Source of the DNA: Fibrobacter sp. UBA7003
GTDB taxonomy: Bacteria > Fibrobacterota > Fibrobacteria > Fibrobacterales > Fibrobacteraceae
Reading direction: 5' to 3'
Assembly (NCBI GenBank): GCA_002449765.1
Contig: DJXN01000014.1
Span: 186,001 to 250,000, forward strand
Length of the DNA stretch: 64,000 bases
Below, one piece after another: positions 8,394-16,662 of this stretch; position 1 is the first letter of the stretch; each line of letters starts with the position of its first letter. The notes under the pieces were generated by a model, which saw only the letters and a list, made by a program, of their open reading frames with translations, ran no database searches and had not been told where the DNA came from. Position numbers and translations under genes: made by a program.

Positions 8394-10047
8394 ACCGTAC
8401 CACCTTTTGCATCTTCTGGTTTTTTGTTCCTGGATTGGAAACTACAAAATAAACACCCTTCGGGGCAATGTCGGACATCACATTATTCTTCATTTTTTCG
8501 ACCGCCTCGCGCATATTACGAGCCTTTATGACAGAGATCACGCGCCCCTGCAGGTCCATTATCGCAAAACTGCTTTCGGCTTCGGTCATCAAGTTCAGGG
8601 GCAGCGCAAGACCGTCAGTACCAGCCGACACCGCCTTGAATTCCACGTAGTCGATATCAATCCAGTCGTTGGTTATTTCAATTTTCAGTTCGTGCTCGCC
8701 CGCCTTAAGCGAAGCCTTGCCACCACTTACAACTTCGAACGCATCAAAGCCTTTCCCGGTATTGGCCATCTCGGTACCGATAGGCTGGTCGTCCATATAA
8801 AGCGTCAAGCTACCGGTTCCGTTCTCACCCGCCACGTTGGCAGAAATCTCGTATTCACCATCGGCAGCCACGTTCACGGTGTACTTGAGCCACTCGCCCT
8901 TCTGGCAGTACCCCACGACAATGCCCATGTTCGGCTGGTAGATATCCACGTCGTCCTTGCGGAGCTTGCCGCCCTCGTTACCCTTGTTCAGGTCGTAATA
9001 GGCCTTATTCGCACCACCCTTGTTGTAGTTTTCGGCCTGCACCTTGCCCGGGATTTCGATCGGGTCGGTGTAGGGTCCATATTCTTCGGGCGGTTCGTCA
9101 GGAACCGTAGACTGGCTCGGGTCCACCAGGTTTACCGGCGGGGCATCCGGGTCAATCGTCTTGTCGATAAGCTTGAGCATCTCGGAGCAGTAGCGCCTGC
9201 CGAGCTCAATCACGCCCGCGCGCCCAAAGTGGTACGGGTCCTTGCCGTTACCCTGCAAACCTTTTGAGGATGCAAGCCCGAACTTCTTGAAGTTGTTCTT
9301 GAGTTGCGCAATTCCGCCATTCTTGCTTCCGCAGCAGTTGTTGCCTTCCTGGAGGAGTTCGCCGGCAACGAACGGAACCTCGTTCTCGTCGAGGTCGAGC
9401 GCGTCGATAATATCCTTGTAAGTCTTGTAGACGGTGCGGCGCCAGTTGTCGTCGGTGCCGTCGCTTTCGCCCTGGTGGAAAATGAAGCCCTTGATGACGC
9501 CCACTTCCTTAGCCTTCTTGGCGAGTTCCAGAATGCGTCCCGGAGGGTTGTTGTCGTAATCCTTGGGCCAACCCCAGCTCATAATGTCCTTGCCGTCGCC
9601 CTTGAAGTAGCTTTCGTACTGGTCCTTGTCGAAGGCACGAATGCTCACCGCACCGATAGCGACCGGGATAATGCCCACGGTTACGCCCGGCAGGGAATCC
9701 ACCATCGCGCGGCCGAAGTAGTCCGCCGGGGAGAGGTTCTCGAAGGGGTGGAACATCGGGGGGATAGCCGTGTACCATTCGCCAGTCTTGATAGACTGAT
9801 TCGTCTTGCCGCTACGCTGGCTCGCGTTTGCGTTATGCGAGGCGAGCATCAGGAACTTGTCCTTGTACTTGTCCTGGTCTTCGGAAGGAACGATATCGCC
9901 GTTACCCGCCATGTTGGACTGCCCGTAGGCAATATAAATATGGAAATTAGGGTTCGGGGCCGCATTGGCAAGCGTCGTAAGCATCAGGATTCCCCCCACC
10001 AGCCATAGCACGATGGTCAAAATCTCCGAAAACTTCTTCACATCCAT
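8386..10047 (-). CDS. CE6 acetyl xylan esterase with CBM6
   Basis: A 553-residue secreted SGNH-type esterase (carbohydrate esterase family 6, sialate O-acetylesterase-like). The ATG at 10047 follows AAAGGAG and begins a hydrophobic signal (VKKFSEILTIVLWLVGGILM...ANA). The catalytic domain covers about 30-300: Ser in IYIAYGQSNMAGNGD, the HQGESDG block, and the His in DPYHFGRAG. A CBM6-like domain spans about 330-470 (PGKVQAENYNKGG...WIDIDYVEF), and a divergent C-terminal tail (FAIMDLQGRVIS...PKGVYFVVSN) ends the protein. The order CE6-CBM6-tail matches the modular Fibrobacter Axe6 enzymes as I recall them. It removes acetyl groups from xylan so that xylanases can act. Confidence 0.9.
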   Translation of the reverse strand: MDVKKFSEILTIVLWLVGGILMLTTLANAAPNPNFHIYIAYGQSNMAGNGDIVPSEDQDKYKDKFLMLASHNANASQRSGKTNQSIKTGEWYTAIPPMFHPFENLSPADYFGRAMVDSLPGVTVGIIPVAIGAVSIRAFDKDQYESYFKGDGKDIMSWGWPKDYDNNPPGRILELAKKAKEVGVIKGFIFHQGESDGTDDNWRRTVYKTYKDIIDALDLDENEVPFVAGELLQEGNNCCGSKNGGIAQLKNNFKKFGLASSKGLQGNGKDPYHFGRAGVIELGRRYCSEMLKLIDKTIDPDAPPVNLVDPSQSTVPDEPPEEYGPYTDPIEIPGKVQAENYNKGGANKAYYDLNKGNEGGKLRKDDVDIYQPNMGIVVGYCQKGEWLKYTVNVAADGEYEISANVAGENGTGSLTLYMDDQPIGTEMANTGKGFDAFEVVSGGKASLKAGEHELKIEITNDWIDIDYVEFKAVSAGTDGLALPLNLMTEAESSFAIMDLQGRVISVIKARNMREAVEKMKNNVMSDIAPKGVYFVVSNPGTKNQKMQKVVRYE

Positions 10048-10066
10048 AACACACTCCTTTGTCTTC

Positions 10067-10135
10067 CATAAAATTATTTTCCACAAACAGGAATATTCCT
10101 GCAAAACAACCCTTTTTCATGGACAAAAAGTCAAT
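10067..10135 (-). promoter_or_regulatory. Promoter and palindromic operator of CE6 gene
   Basis: The -7 element TAATTTTATG runs from 10076 to 10067. The operator at 10119-10135 reads ATGGACAAAAAGTCAAT. Spacing is 43 bp. Confidence 0.7.
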
Positions 10136-10231
10136 AAGAGTGTGTAAAAAAATGTACAAAACAGCCTTTTTTGTAAAAAAACGGGCACTTTTATCCAATT
10201 TTGCATTAAACGGCAGCAAAATTGCAAGGAT

Positions 10232-11257
10232 TCACTTTAGTATCAGTACTGGCGTCTCTATCGGGAGTTTTCCCCGCTCCGCTTCTTCCAGCGGGGCCCT
10301 GATGCGGTCAAAGAACGCCTTGAGCGCCTGTGGGTTTGCACTTTCCCATATGCCGCTCGCACCGACGCCCGACAGGAGGTCATGCTTTTCGAAAGTTCCG
10401 TAGTCACTTCCGATTACATGCAGCCTAAACGTTTTTACGGAATCCTGGTAGAACGAGATCGTCGCCCTGGAGATGCACAGGCACCCACCGGAAAAGGATT
10501 CCCGCTTGGGCGTGCGTAACAGCGAAAGGAGTTCCTGCAACTGGCTGGAATCGAGTTCAACATTCCCATGTTTCTGCAATTCTTGGGCAACAACGTCAAT
10601 TGTCTTTTTCTTATTCTTGCGCGTAACGTTCTTCGGTAAGGCAATTCCTGTAAAACTGACTATCGCGTGTTCTGAATCTTTCAGCAAATCGTAAAGGGGC
10701 TTCCCGACTGCCGTATCGCGGTCAAGAATCATTCCGTTCAGCGCAAAGTCAGGATCCTCCGACACATCGGCCGACCCTATGGGGCATGGCCGGAACTTCA
10801 CGCCCTGGTTCCGCAAAAAGGCGTTTACCTTCCGCATCGTCACAGGCTTTTCGGGTTCCCACACGCCGATATCGTCACCGACACGCCCGATTTTGTCGGC
10901 AACACGCAGTTCCGCTACAGACAAAGTATCATGAAAGAGCTGTACACGCACACCCGTCGCGCATTCCGTATGGAAGGTATCGAGAAGCGTTTCCTTCGCA
11001 TCGGCAAGGCGCAGCAACTGAACGAAGTTCTGGTAGGCACGACCGCTAATCACCTTGCCCTTCGCATGGTCACCAAGACCTACCGGCGTCACGAGCATCA
11101 TGTTCGCGCTGTCGAGCACATCGAAAAGCGGCCTGGTCTCGTGCGATGTTCCTTCCCCGCCATCGCGGCAGCAGAACACCACAAAGGCAACTGCCACAGT
11201 CACGCAAGCCAAAACCGCAACACAGACAATTTTCTTCTTTCTCTTCTGCACATGCAA
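10232..11257 (-). CDS. Unknown membrane-anchored protein
   Basis: A 341-residue protein I do not recognise. A Lys-rich start and one hydrophobic segment (about 9-29, IVCVAVLACVTVAVAFVVFC) suggest a membrane anchor or an uncleaved signal; two Cys follow directly, so a lipoprotein is possible though the lipobox is poor. The remainder is soluble and mixed alpha/beta, with FRPCPIGSADVSEDPDF near the middle and SGGCLCISRATISFYQDS further on, and no catalytic signature I can name. It is the last minus-strand gene before the divergent his operon, with no overlap with neighbours, and its function cannot be inferred from context. Confidence 0.75.
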   Translation of the reverse strand: MHVQKRKKKIVCVAVLACVTVAVAFVVFCCRDGGEGTSHETRPLFDVLDSANMMLVTPVGLGDHAKGKVISGRAYQNFVQLLRLADAKETLLDTFHTECATGVRVQLFHDTLSVAELRVADKIGRVGDDIGVWEPEKPVTMRKVNAFLRNQGVKFRPCPIGSADVSEDPDFALNGMILDRDTAVGKPLYDLLKDSEHAIVSFTGIALPKNVTRKNKKKTIDVVAQELQKHGNVELDSSQLQELLSLLRTPKRESFSGGCLCISRATISFYQDSVKTFRLHVIGSDYGTFEKHDLLSGVGASGIWESANPQALKAFFDRIRAPLEEAERGKLPIETPVLILK

Positions 11258-11344
11258 AATATAACTTGATTTTCGGCCCGTGCGGCCTTCGCAGCACTTC
11301 TAAAAAACTATCTTTTACTGAGTAAAAACATAAAGAGGTCTATC

Positions 11345-11605
11345 ATGACGTTCGAAGAAATGTACGCACTGGCGTGCCAGCGCAAAAAGGAAATGCCCGA
11401 AGGCAAGGGAACCACGGAACTCTTCAAGAAGGGTCCGCACGCCATCGGCAAGAAGCTCGTGGAAGAAGCCGCCGAAAGCTGGCAGGCCGCCCGCTTCGAA
11501 AGCCGCGACGCGCAGTGTCTCGAACTTTCCCAGGTGCTCTACTACGTGGCCGTGATGATGGCCGAAAAGGGCTTAACTCTCGAAGAGGTGTACGCTAAAC
11601 TATGA
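11345..11605 (+). CDS. hisE: Phosphoribosyl-ATP pyrophosphatase
   Basis: An 86-residue stand-alone HisE, the second step of histidine synthesis (phosphoribosyl-ATP to phosphoribosyl-AMP, releasing pyrophosphate). The all-alpha MazG-like pattern is clear: KGTTELFKKGPHAIGKKLVEEAAE with the metal-binding EExxE, then a second acidic helix ending SQVLYYVAVMMAEKGL. In many bacteria HisE is fused to HisI; here it stands alone at the normal length for the single domain. AGAGG stands seven bases before the ATG. The stop overlaps the hisG start (ATGA), so the two are translationally coupled, and this gene opens a seven-gene overlapping run. Confidence 0.93.
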   Translation: MTFEEMYALACQRKKEMPEGKGTTELFKKGPHAIGKKLVEEAAESWQAARFESRDAQCLELSQVLYYVAVMMAEKGLTLEEVYAKL

Positions 11606-12441
11606 TCAAGGTAGCTCTCCCGAACAAGGGCATGCTTTTCGAACCCACGCAGGAACTCCTGAAGGCCTGCGGCTACAAGGCATCCAAGCCCTACAAGACT
11701 CTGACTCAGCTCGACACGAAGAACGGCATCGAATTCTTCTTCCTCCGCCCCAGCGATATCCCGATGTACGTGGGTCGCGGCATCATCGACGCAGGCATCA
11801 CCGGCATCGACTTCAACGCCGAAGCGAAGAGCCCCGCGGTGAAGGTTCTGGACCTCCCCTTCGGCGCTTCCAAGATGTGCGCCGCCGTCCCGAACGACAG
11901 CCCGGTGCAGAGCCTCGACGAACTGAAGGACAAGACCATCGCCACCAGTTTCCCGAACATCGTGGAAAGCTTCTACAAGAAGCCGATGGATTTCGTGGTG
12001 CTTGAAGGCGCCGTTGAAATTTCCGTGAGCCTCGGCGTGGCAGACGCGATTGTGGACGTGGTGGAAACCGGCACGACCCTCAAGCAGGCCGGGCTTCGCA
12101 TCGTGGGCGACCCGCTGTTCCGCAGCAACGCCGCCCTGTTCTGCAACCCGCAGAAGACGGAACTCGAAGAAGTCAATACGCTCATCCGCCGCATCGAGGG
12201 CAAGCTCGTCGCCCAGTCGTACATGATGATCGAGTACGACTGCCCCGCAGAACTGCTCCAGAAAGCATGCGAACTCACGCCCGGGCTCGACGCCCCGACC
12301 GTGACCAAGCTGCACGGCCGCGAGTGGTACTCCGTGAAGGCGATGGTCCCGCAAGAAGAGGCGAACGCCATCATGGACAAGCTCTGGGACGCAGGCGCCC
12401 GCAGCATCCTCCTGTTCGGTATCAAGAGCGCGCGCATCTAG
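11602..12441 (+). CDS. hisG: ATP phosphoribosyltransferase (long form)
   Basis: This 279-residue enzyme catalyses the first committed step of histidine synthesis, joining ATP and PRPP. The start MIKVALPNKGMLFEPTQELL and YVGRGIIDAGITGIDF are typical HisG, and GVADAIVDVVETGTTLKQAGL is the PRPP-binding loop. The length shows the long form with a C-terminal ACT-like regulatory domain (about 205-279), which senses histidine directly, so no HisZ partner should be needed. It overlaps hisE by four bases and lies three bases before the EAL/HDOD gene. The other his genes are not in the window. Confidence 0.95.
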   Translation: MIKVALPNKGMLFEPTQELLKACGYKASKPYKTLTQLDTKNGIEFFFLRPSDIPMYVGRGIIDAGITGIDFNAEAKSPAVKVLDLPFGASKMCAAVPNDSPVQSLDELKDKTIATSFPNIVESFYKKPMDFVVLEGAVEISVSLGVADAIVDVVETGTTLKQAGLRIVGDPLFRSNAALFCNPQKTELEEVNTLIRRIEGKLVAQSYMMIEYDCPAELLQKACELTPGLDAPTVTKLHGREWYSVKAMVPQEEANAIMDKLWDAGARSILLFGIKSARI

Positions 12442-12444
12442 ACC

Positions 12445-13680
12445 ATGGAATCTCTCGCATACCTAGCACGCCAGCCCATCCTCGACCGCGATGGGAAAAT
12501 ATTCGCCTATGAGCTCCTGTTCCGCGATTCGCCCACGAGCGACACCGCAGTCATCGCAAGCGACGTCCTCGCGACCGCCCAGGTCCTCGAAAACGTGCTC
12601 AACAACATCGGGCTCCCGAAGCTCATCGGCGACCACAAGGCGTTCGTGAACTGCAGCCGGGAGATGCTGCTCGACAACCTGTTCGGGCTGTTGAACCCTC
12701 GCTGCTTTGTGCTCGAAGTTCTCGAAGACGTGGAAGTCGACGACGCCCTGGTAAAAGCCGTTGAGCGCTACAAGGCCCGCGGCTTCGAAATCGCGCTCGA
12801 TGACTTCATCTACAACGAGCAGTTCCTTGCCCGCTGCCAGCCACTGTTCCCCTATGTCAACTACGTAAAGATGGACATCGTCGAGAACAGCGAGGATGCG
12901 CTAGCCGAAGCCGCCAGGTTCTTCAAGGCCAAAAACATCAAGGTCCTCGCCGAGAAGGTCGAGACCAAGGCTTGTTTCAAGAAGTGCCTCGCCGACGGAT
13001 ACGACTACTTCCAGGGGTTCTTCTTCGCAAAGCCCGAGCTCGTGACGGGCCGAAAGATCGACGCGACCTCCGCCGCGATTCTCCGCATACTGCTTTTGCT
13101 CCGCACGCATCCGACCCTCGACAAGCTCTGCGAATGTTTTTCCGAGAACGGCAACGTGGCCGCGAACCTGCTTCGCTTCGTGAACTCGGACGCCCAGTTC
13201 AGGAGCCACAGCATCGCGAACGTGCGCGACGCCATCATCTGGATCGGCATGAGGAACATTCAGGAATGGCTGATGCTCATGCTCTACGCGCGACCCGAGA
13301 TGGGCATGACGCCTCAGAGTTCGCCCCTGTTCCAGAACGCGAGCCACCGCGCGAAGTTCCTGGAACTCCTCGCACGCGTGGTCCGCGGCACCGACGACGA
13401 CCTGCCCGCAAAGGCCTTCATGGTCGGTCTCATCAGCCGCATGGATGCTCTCCTCGGCGCACCGCTCGAGTCCATCCTCACCGATTCGCCTGCCGACGAA
13501 GAAATGCGGATAGCGCTATTGCAGCGTTCCGGACGTCTCGGGGAACTCCTCCGACTAGCAGATGCCGTGGAACAGGACGACCAGGCCGCCATCGTCGCGC
13601 TCCTCAAGGAACTGAACATTTCCGCAGCACTCCTCAACCGTTGCGTCAATGACGCATACACGTGGGCCCATGAGCGTTGA
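12445..13680 (+). CDS. EAL-HDOD signalling protein (degenerate EAL)
   Basis: A 411-residue protein of the YuxH type: an N-terminal EAL-like domain (about 5-190) and a C-terminal HDOD domain (about 200-390). The EAL signature is replaced by YELLFRDSP, and the usual metal-ligand and catalytic blocks are altered (FALDDF-like IALDDFIYNEQF, KMDIVENS), so c-di-GMP hydrolysis is doubtful and a binding or scaffold role is more likely. The HDOD part (VAANLLRFVNSDAQF, IRDAIIWIGMRNIQEWLMLM) matches the family. It sits between hisG and recR in a tight run. Why a signalling protein is co-transcribed with his and recombination genes is unclear. Confidence 0.88.
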   Translation: MESLAYLARQPILDRDGKIFAYELLFRDSPTSDTAVIASDVLATAQVLENVLNNIGLPKLIGDHKAFVNCSREMLLDNLFGLLNPRCFVLEVLEDVEVDDALVKAVERYKARGFEIALDDFIYNEQFLARCQPLFPYVNYVKMDIVENSEDALAEAARFFKAKNIKVLAEKVETKACFKKCLADGYDYFQGFFFAKPELVTGRKIDATSAAILRILLLLRTHPTLDKLCECFSENGNVAANLLRFVNSDAQFRSHSIANVRDAIIWIGMRNIQEWLMLMLYARPEMGMTPQSSPLFQNASHRAKFLELLARVVRGTDDDLPAKAFMVGLISRMDALLGAPLESILTDSPADEEMRIALLQRSGRLGELLRLADAVEQDDQAAIVALLKELNISAALLNRCVNDAYTWAHER

Positions 13681-14266
13681 ACCGGAAAGCCTCGAGGCGC
13701 TCATCGCCGAATTCGCAGGCCTTCCCGGGATAGGCCAAAAGACGGCACGCCGTCTCGCCTATCACGTACTGACACGGCCCAAAAGCGACATCGAGCGCTT
13801 CGCGGGCAACCTCACGAACGCCATCGAGAAAGTCCATCCCTGTCCCAAGTGCCACGCCTTTACCGACGAGGAGCAATGTCCCATCTGCAGTGAACGGCAG
13901 GGCGCGAAGGCCATGTGCGTCGTGGAAAAGAGTTCCGACATCCTGCCCTTCGAACGCTCCGGCATCTTCAAGGGCCTCTACTTCGTGCTCGGGAATGTCA
14001 TCTCCCCGCTCGACGGGATTGGCCCCGAGCAGCTGCACCTTTCGCAGCTGGTCCAGCGGATCAAGGACGAAGGCATCGAAGAGCTCGTCCTCGCGCTCGG
14101 GTCTAGCCCCGAAGCCGACAGCACCGCCCTCATGATAGACCGCATGCTTGCCGGATCAAGCGTCAAGCGAACCCGGCTTGCCCGTGGAATCCCAATGGGT
14201 TCCGACCTCGAATTCGTCGACGAAATCACCATGCTCCGAGCCTTCGAAGGGAGGGTAAGCCTGTGA
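13670..14266 (+). CDS. recR: Recombination protein RecR
   Basis: A 198-residue RecR, which acts with RecO/RecF to load RecA at gaps. I chose the ATG at 13670 (MSVEPESLEALIAEFAGLPG), since an earlier in-frame ATG at 13649 extends further into the upstream gene. A helix-hairpin-helix lies in LPGIGQKTARRLAYH, a four-Cys zinc finger in CPKCHAFTDEEQCPIC, and a Toprim domain in CVVEKSSDILPFERS...GSSPEADSTALMI. It ends in the usual RecR Walker-like tail (RGIPMGSDLEFVDEITM). The start overlaps the previous gene by 11 bases and the stop overlaps engB (GTGA). Confidence 0.95.
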   Translation: MSVEPESLEALIAEFAGLPGIGQKTARRLAYHVLTRPKSDIERFAGNLTNAIEKVHPCPKCHAFTDEEQCPICSERQGAKAMCVVEKSSDILPFERSGIFKGLYFVLGNVISPLDGIGPEQLHLSQLVQRIKDEGIEELVLALGSSPEADSTALMIDRMLAGSSVKRTRLARGIPMGSDLEFVDEITMLRAFEGRVSL

Positions 14267-14892
14267 ACCCGGTAAAGTTCGGCGATTTCACCGTCACGTC
14301 CGCGGAATTCGTGAAGGCGGCGGTAAACCTCAAGGGCCTCCCCGAAGAAAGACTCCCGATGGTAGCCTTCCTCGGACGCTCCAATGTGGGCAAGTCATCG
14401 CTCATGAACGCCCTCATGGGGCAAAAAAAGCTGGTCAAGGTCAGTTCTACCCCCGGAAAGACCCGCGAAATCAATTTCTTCAAAGTCAACAACCAGTTTT
14501 TTCTTGTAGATTTACCTGGTGTAGGCTTTGCCAAGGTGAGCAACGCGAAGCGCGACCAGATGTCCGAATTTATCCGCGAGTACGTGGAAAAGTGCAAGGA
14601 CCTGCGCGGGCTTGTGTACCTGGTGGACATACGCCACGGAGGCTCCCCCACCGACATCGATACGGTGGAGAGCATCCGTAACACGGGCTGCCCGGTGCTG
14701 GTAATCGCCAGCAAGCGGGACAAGGTGAACCAGTCGGAACTGGCGAAAGGGCTGAGGCAGATTCAGGAACGTCTCTCCCTACCCGAAAAGCCCCTGTGCG
14801 TAAGTGCCGTCAAGGGCCACGGGATTGCAACGCTCTGGCAAGACATACTGAGTGCGATAAACGGGACGAACATAGTAGATGGAAACAAATAA
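14263..14892 (+). CDS. engB: Ribosome-assembly GTPase EngB/YsxC
   Basis: A 209-residue single-domain Era-like GTPase needed for late 50S ribosome assembly. The start is GTG at 14263, overlapping the recR stop by four bases. Motifs: G1 FLGRSNVGKSSLMNAL, G2 T in STPGKTREINFF, G3 VDLPGVGFAK, G4 in the form SKRDKV in place of the usual TKxDK, and a G5 SAVKGHG. The length is normal. The mlaE-like start lies inside its 3' end, a 14-base overlap. Confidence 0.94.
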   Translation: MNPVKFGDFTVTSAEFVKAAVNLKGLPEERLPMVAFLGRSNVGKSSLMNALMGQKKLVKVSSTPGKTREINFFKVNNQFFLVDLPGVGFAKVSNAKRDQMSEFIREYVEKCKDLRGLVYLVDIRHGGSPTDIDTVESIRNTGCPVLVIASKRDKVNQSELAKGLRQIQERLSLPEKPLCVSAVKGHGIATLWQDILSAINGTNIVDGNK

Positions 14893-15748
14893 GGACGAAC
14901 AGCTAACCGTCATCGGCAAGATGTTCCACTCGCTGGGACTCTTCCTGCTGCGCAAGACTGCGGGGCAGCAGGTTGCCTTGTTCATCCGTGCGTTCATGTC
15001 CCTCTTTTCCAGGAGCCGCAGCTTCAAGACCGACTCGAAGAACATCATCCTGCAGACCTTCTTCACCGGTGTCGAAATATTCCCCATCCTGTTTGTCGTC
15101 GCAACCCTTTTTGGAACCGTCGTCATTGTCGAAGTCATTACCATGATGGGCAAGGTCGGATTCTCGGACGTGGTCGGCGGCCTCATGGTCGTCGTCATCA
15201 TTCGTGAACTCGGGCCTATCCTCACGGCATTCCTGATTGCAGGCCGTAGCGGTTCGTCGCTCACTACCTACATCGGCGGCATGGTCATCAACTCCGAGGT
15301 CGACGCACTCGCATCCATGGGCGTAGACCCCATCCGTTATCTTGTAATGCCGGGACTCATCGGCGGCGCCGTTGCAACCTTCATCATGACCATAGTCTTC
15401 AGCGCAAGCGCTATCTGTGCCGGATTCCTGATGACGAAGATTGCCATCGCCATCACAGGCAACGCCATCAACCTGCAGCTCACATGGGACTACCTGTCGA
15501 CCGAAATCCTCAACGCCATGACATTCATGGATTTCATCTTCATCGTCATCAAGCCGCTCGTTTTCGGAAGTATCATTACCACCAACGCCTGCTACCAGGC
15601 AATGAACATTCCCCGTGACATCCGCCAGGTGCCCAAAGCCACCGGCAAGTCCGTCATCAAGTCGTTCTTCTACATTGTCTGCGCCGACGTATTCCTTTCC
15701 CTGTTCTATTTCATCGACTATTTCAACGAGATTTCGAAGATAATCTGA
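14879..15748 (+). CDS. mlaE: MlaE-type lipid transport permease
   Basis: A 289-residue integral membrane protein of the MlaE/YrbE family, the permease of ABC systems that move phospholipids between inner and outer membranes. Family signatures are visible: VVIIRELGPILTAFLIAGRSGSSLTTYIGGM and VDALASMGVDPIRYLVMPGL. About five to six hydrophobic segments follow an amphipathic N-terminal stretch (FHSLGLFLLRKTAGQQVALF). The gene overlaps engB by 14 bases and the ATPase gene by one base (TGATG). The substrate-binding MCE subunit (MlaD) is not adjacent, so it must be encoded elsewhere or be absent. Confidence 0.88.
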   Translation: METNKDEQLTVIGKMFHSLGLFLLRKTAGQQVALFIRAFMSLFSRSRSFKTDSKNIILQTFFTGVEIFPILFVVATLFGTVVIVEVITMMGKVGFSDVVGGLMVVVIIRELGPILTAFLIAGRSGSSLTTYIGGMVINSEVDALASMGVDPIRYLVMPGLIGGAVATFIMTIVFSASAICAGFLMTKIAIAITGNAINLQLTWDYLSTEILNAMTFMDFIFIVIKPLVFGSIITTNACYQAMNIPRDIRQVPKATGKSVIKSFFYIVCADVFLSLFYFIDYFNEISKII

Positions 15749-16563
15749 TGTTTGACGAGGCCCTCAGAATTGACAACCTGCACCTGTCCTACCGGGGACT
15801 GATCGGGACGGCTTTTTCCAAGCCAAGGGCGCTCGGCTTTTTCGAATCCGGCATCCAGCCCGGCGAAGAGGAACTGATTTCTGGTGCAAACCTCGTCCTC
15901 AAGAAAGGCGAAACGTTGTGCATCGGCGGCGGCTCCGGACAGGGCAAAAGCGCGCTTCTCCGCGTCATCGCAGGACTTGCCCGCCCGAACCTTGGGAAAC
16001 TCTACTATTTCGGGGAATACATCCCGCCCGAGAGACTTACGGCCCTCGAAGTGGCAAAACGCCAGGTCGGGTTCGTATTCCAGAACGGCGCCCTCATTTC
16101 GAACCTCCGCGTCCGAGACAACATCGCCCTTCCGTTACGTTATCACAAAGTCGGCACCCCGACGGAAATCGAAGACAAGATTAACATGGCCATGGACCTC
16201 ATGCGCGTCCGCGACTGCGCCGGCATGTTCCCGCACCAGTTGAGCGTCGGCATGCAGAAGCGTGTCGCAATCGCCCGCAGCTGGGCCATGGGCCCGCAGC
16301 TCTTGCTCATGGACGAACCGACTGCAGGCCTCGACAACTACAACCGCCGAAACCTGCTGCCGTTGATCGACAACATGCGAACCCTGTTCAAGACGTCCAT
16401 CATCATTGTCACCCACGACTTGATGGTAGCAAAGGAACTAGGCTGCAAGATAACCTTCCTTGCCCAAAAGACATTGACCGAGCCCCATTCCTTCGACACG
16501 TGGCTTCACGGGGACACCGAAATTACAAAAGAACTCTTCCGCGACCTTCGCGCAAGCGGGTAA
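15748..16563 (+). CDS. mlaF: MlaF-type ABC transporter ATPase
   Basis: A 271-residue ATPase that pairs with the preceding MlaE-like permease in a lipid transport system. The Walker A is GGGSGQGKSALLRV, the Q-loop lies in VGFVFQNGALI, the signature is the Mla-typical LSVGMQKRVAIARS, Walker B is LLLMDEPTAGLD and the H-loop is IIVTHDLMVAKELGC. About 40 residues before the Walker A (FSKPRALGFFESGIQPGEEE) form an insert longer than usual in MlaF. It is the last gene of the overlapping run that starts at hisE; after it comes a 99-bp gap with a heptamer repeat. Confidence 0.88.
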   Translation: MFDEALRIDNLHLSYRGLIGTAFSKPRALGFFESGIQPGEEELISGANLVLKKGETLCIGGGSGQGKSALLRVIAGLARPNLGKLYYFGEYIPPERLTALEVAKRQVGFVFQNGALISNLRVRDNIALPLRYHKVGTPTEIEDKINMAMDLMRVRDCAGMFPHQLSVGMQKRVAIARSWAMGPQLLLMDEPTAGLDNYNRRNLLPLIDNMRTLFKTSIIIVTHDLMVAKELGCKITFLAQKTLTEPHSFDTWLHGDTEITKELFRDLRASG

Positions 16564-16616
16564 AGCCGCTACGCGGCAATGTGGAGTGTGGAATGCCAAA
16601 TGAATAATTAGCCTTC

Positions 16617-16644
16617 ACACATTACACACTACACATTACACATT
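16617..16644. repeat. Four 7-bp tandem units before pyrC
   Basis: Units ACACATT, ACACACT, ACACATT, ACACATT lie head to tail in the mlaF-pyrC gap. A second array of four 7-bp units lies before frr at 59481-59508. Confidence 0.7.
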
Positions 16645-16662
16645 TTACAAAAGGATTTCAAA

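Noticed and set aside
12445..13680. Active c-di-GMP phosphodiesterase
   Set aside because: The EAL triplet and nearby metal ligands are replaced, so only an EAL-like fold is supported.
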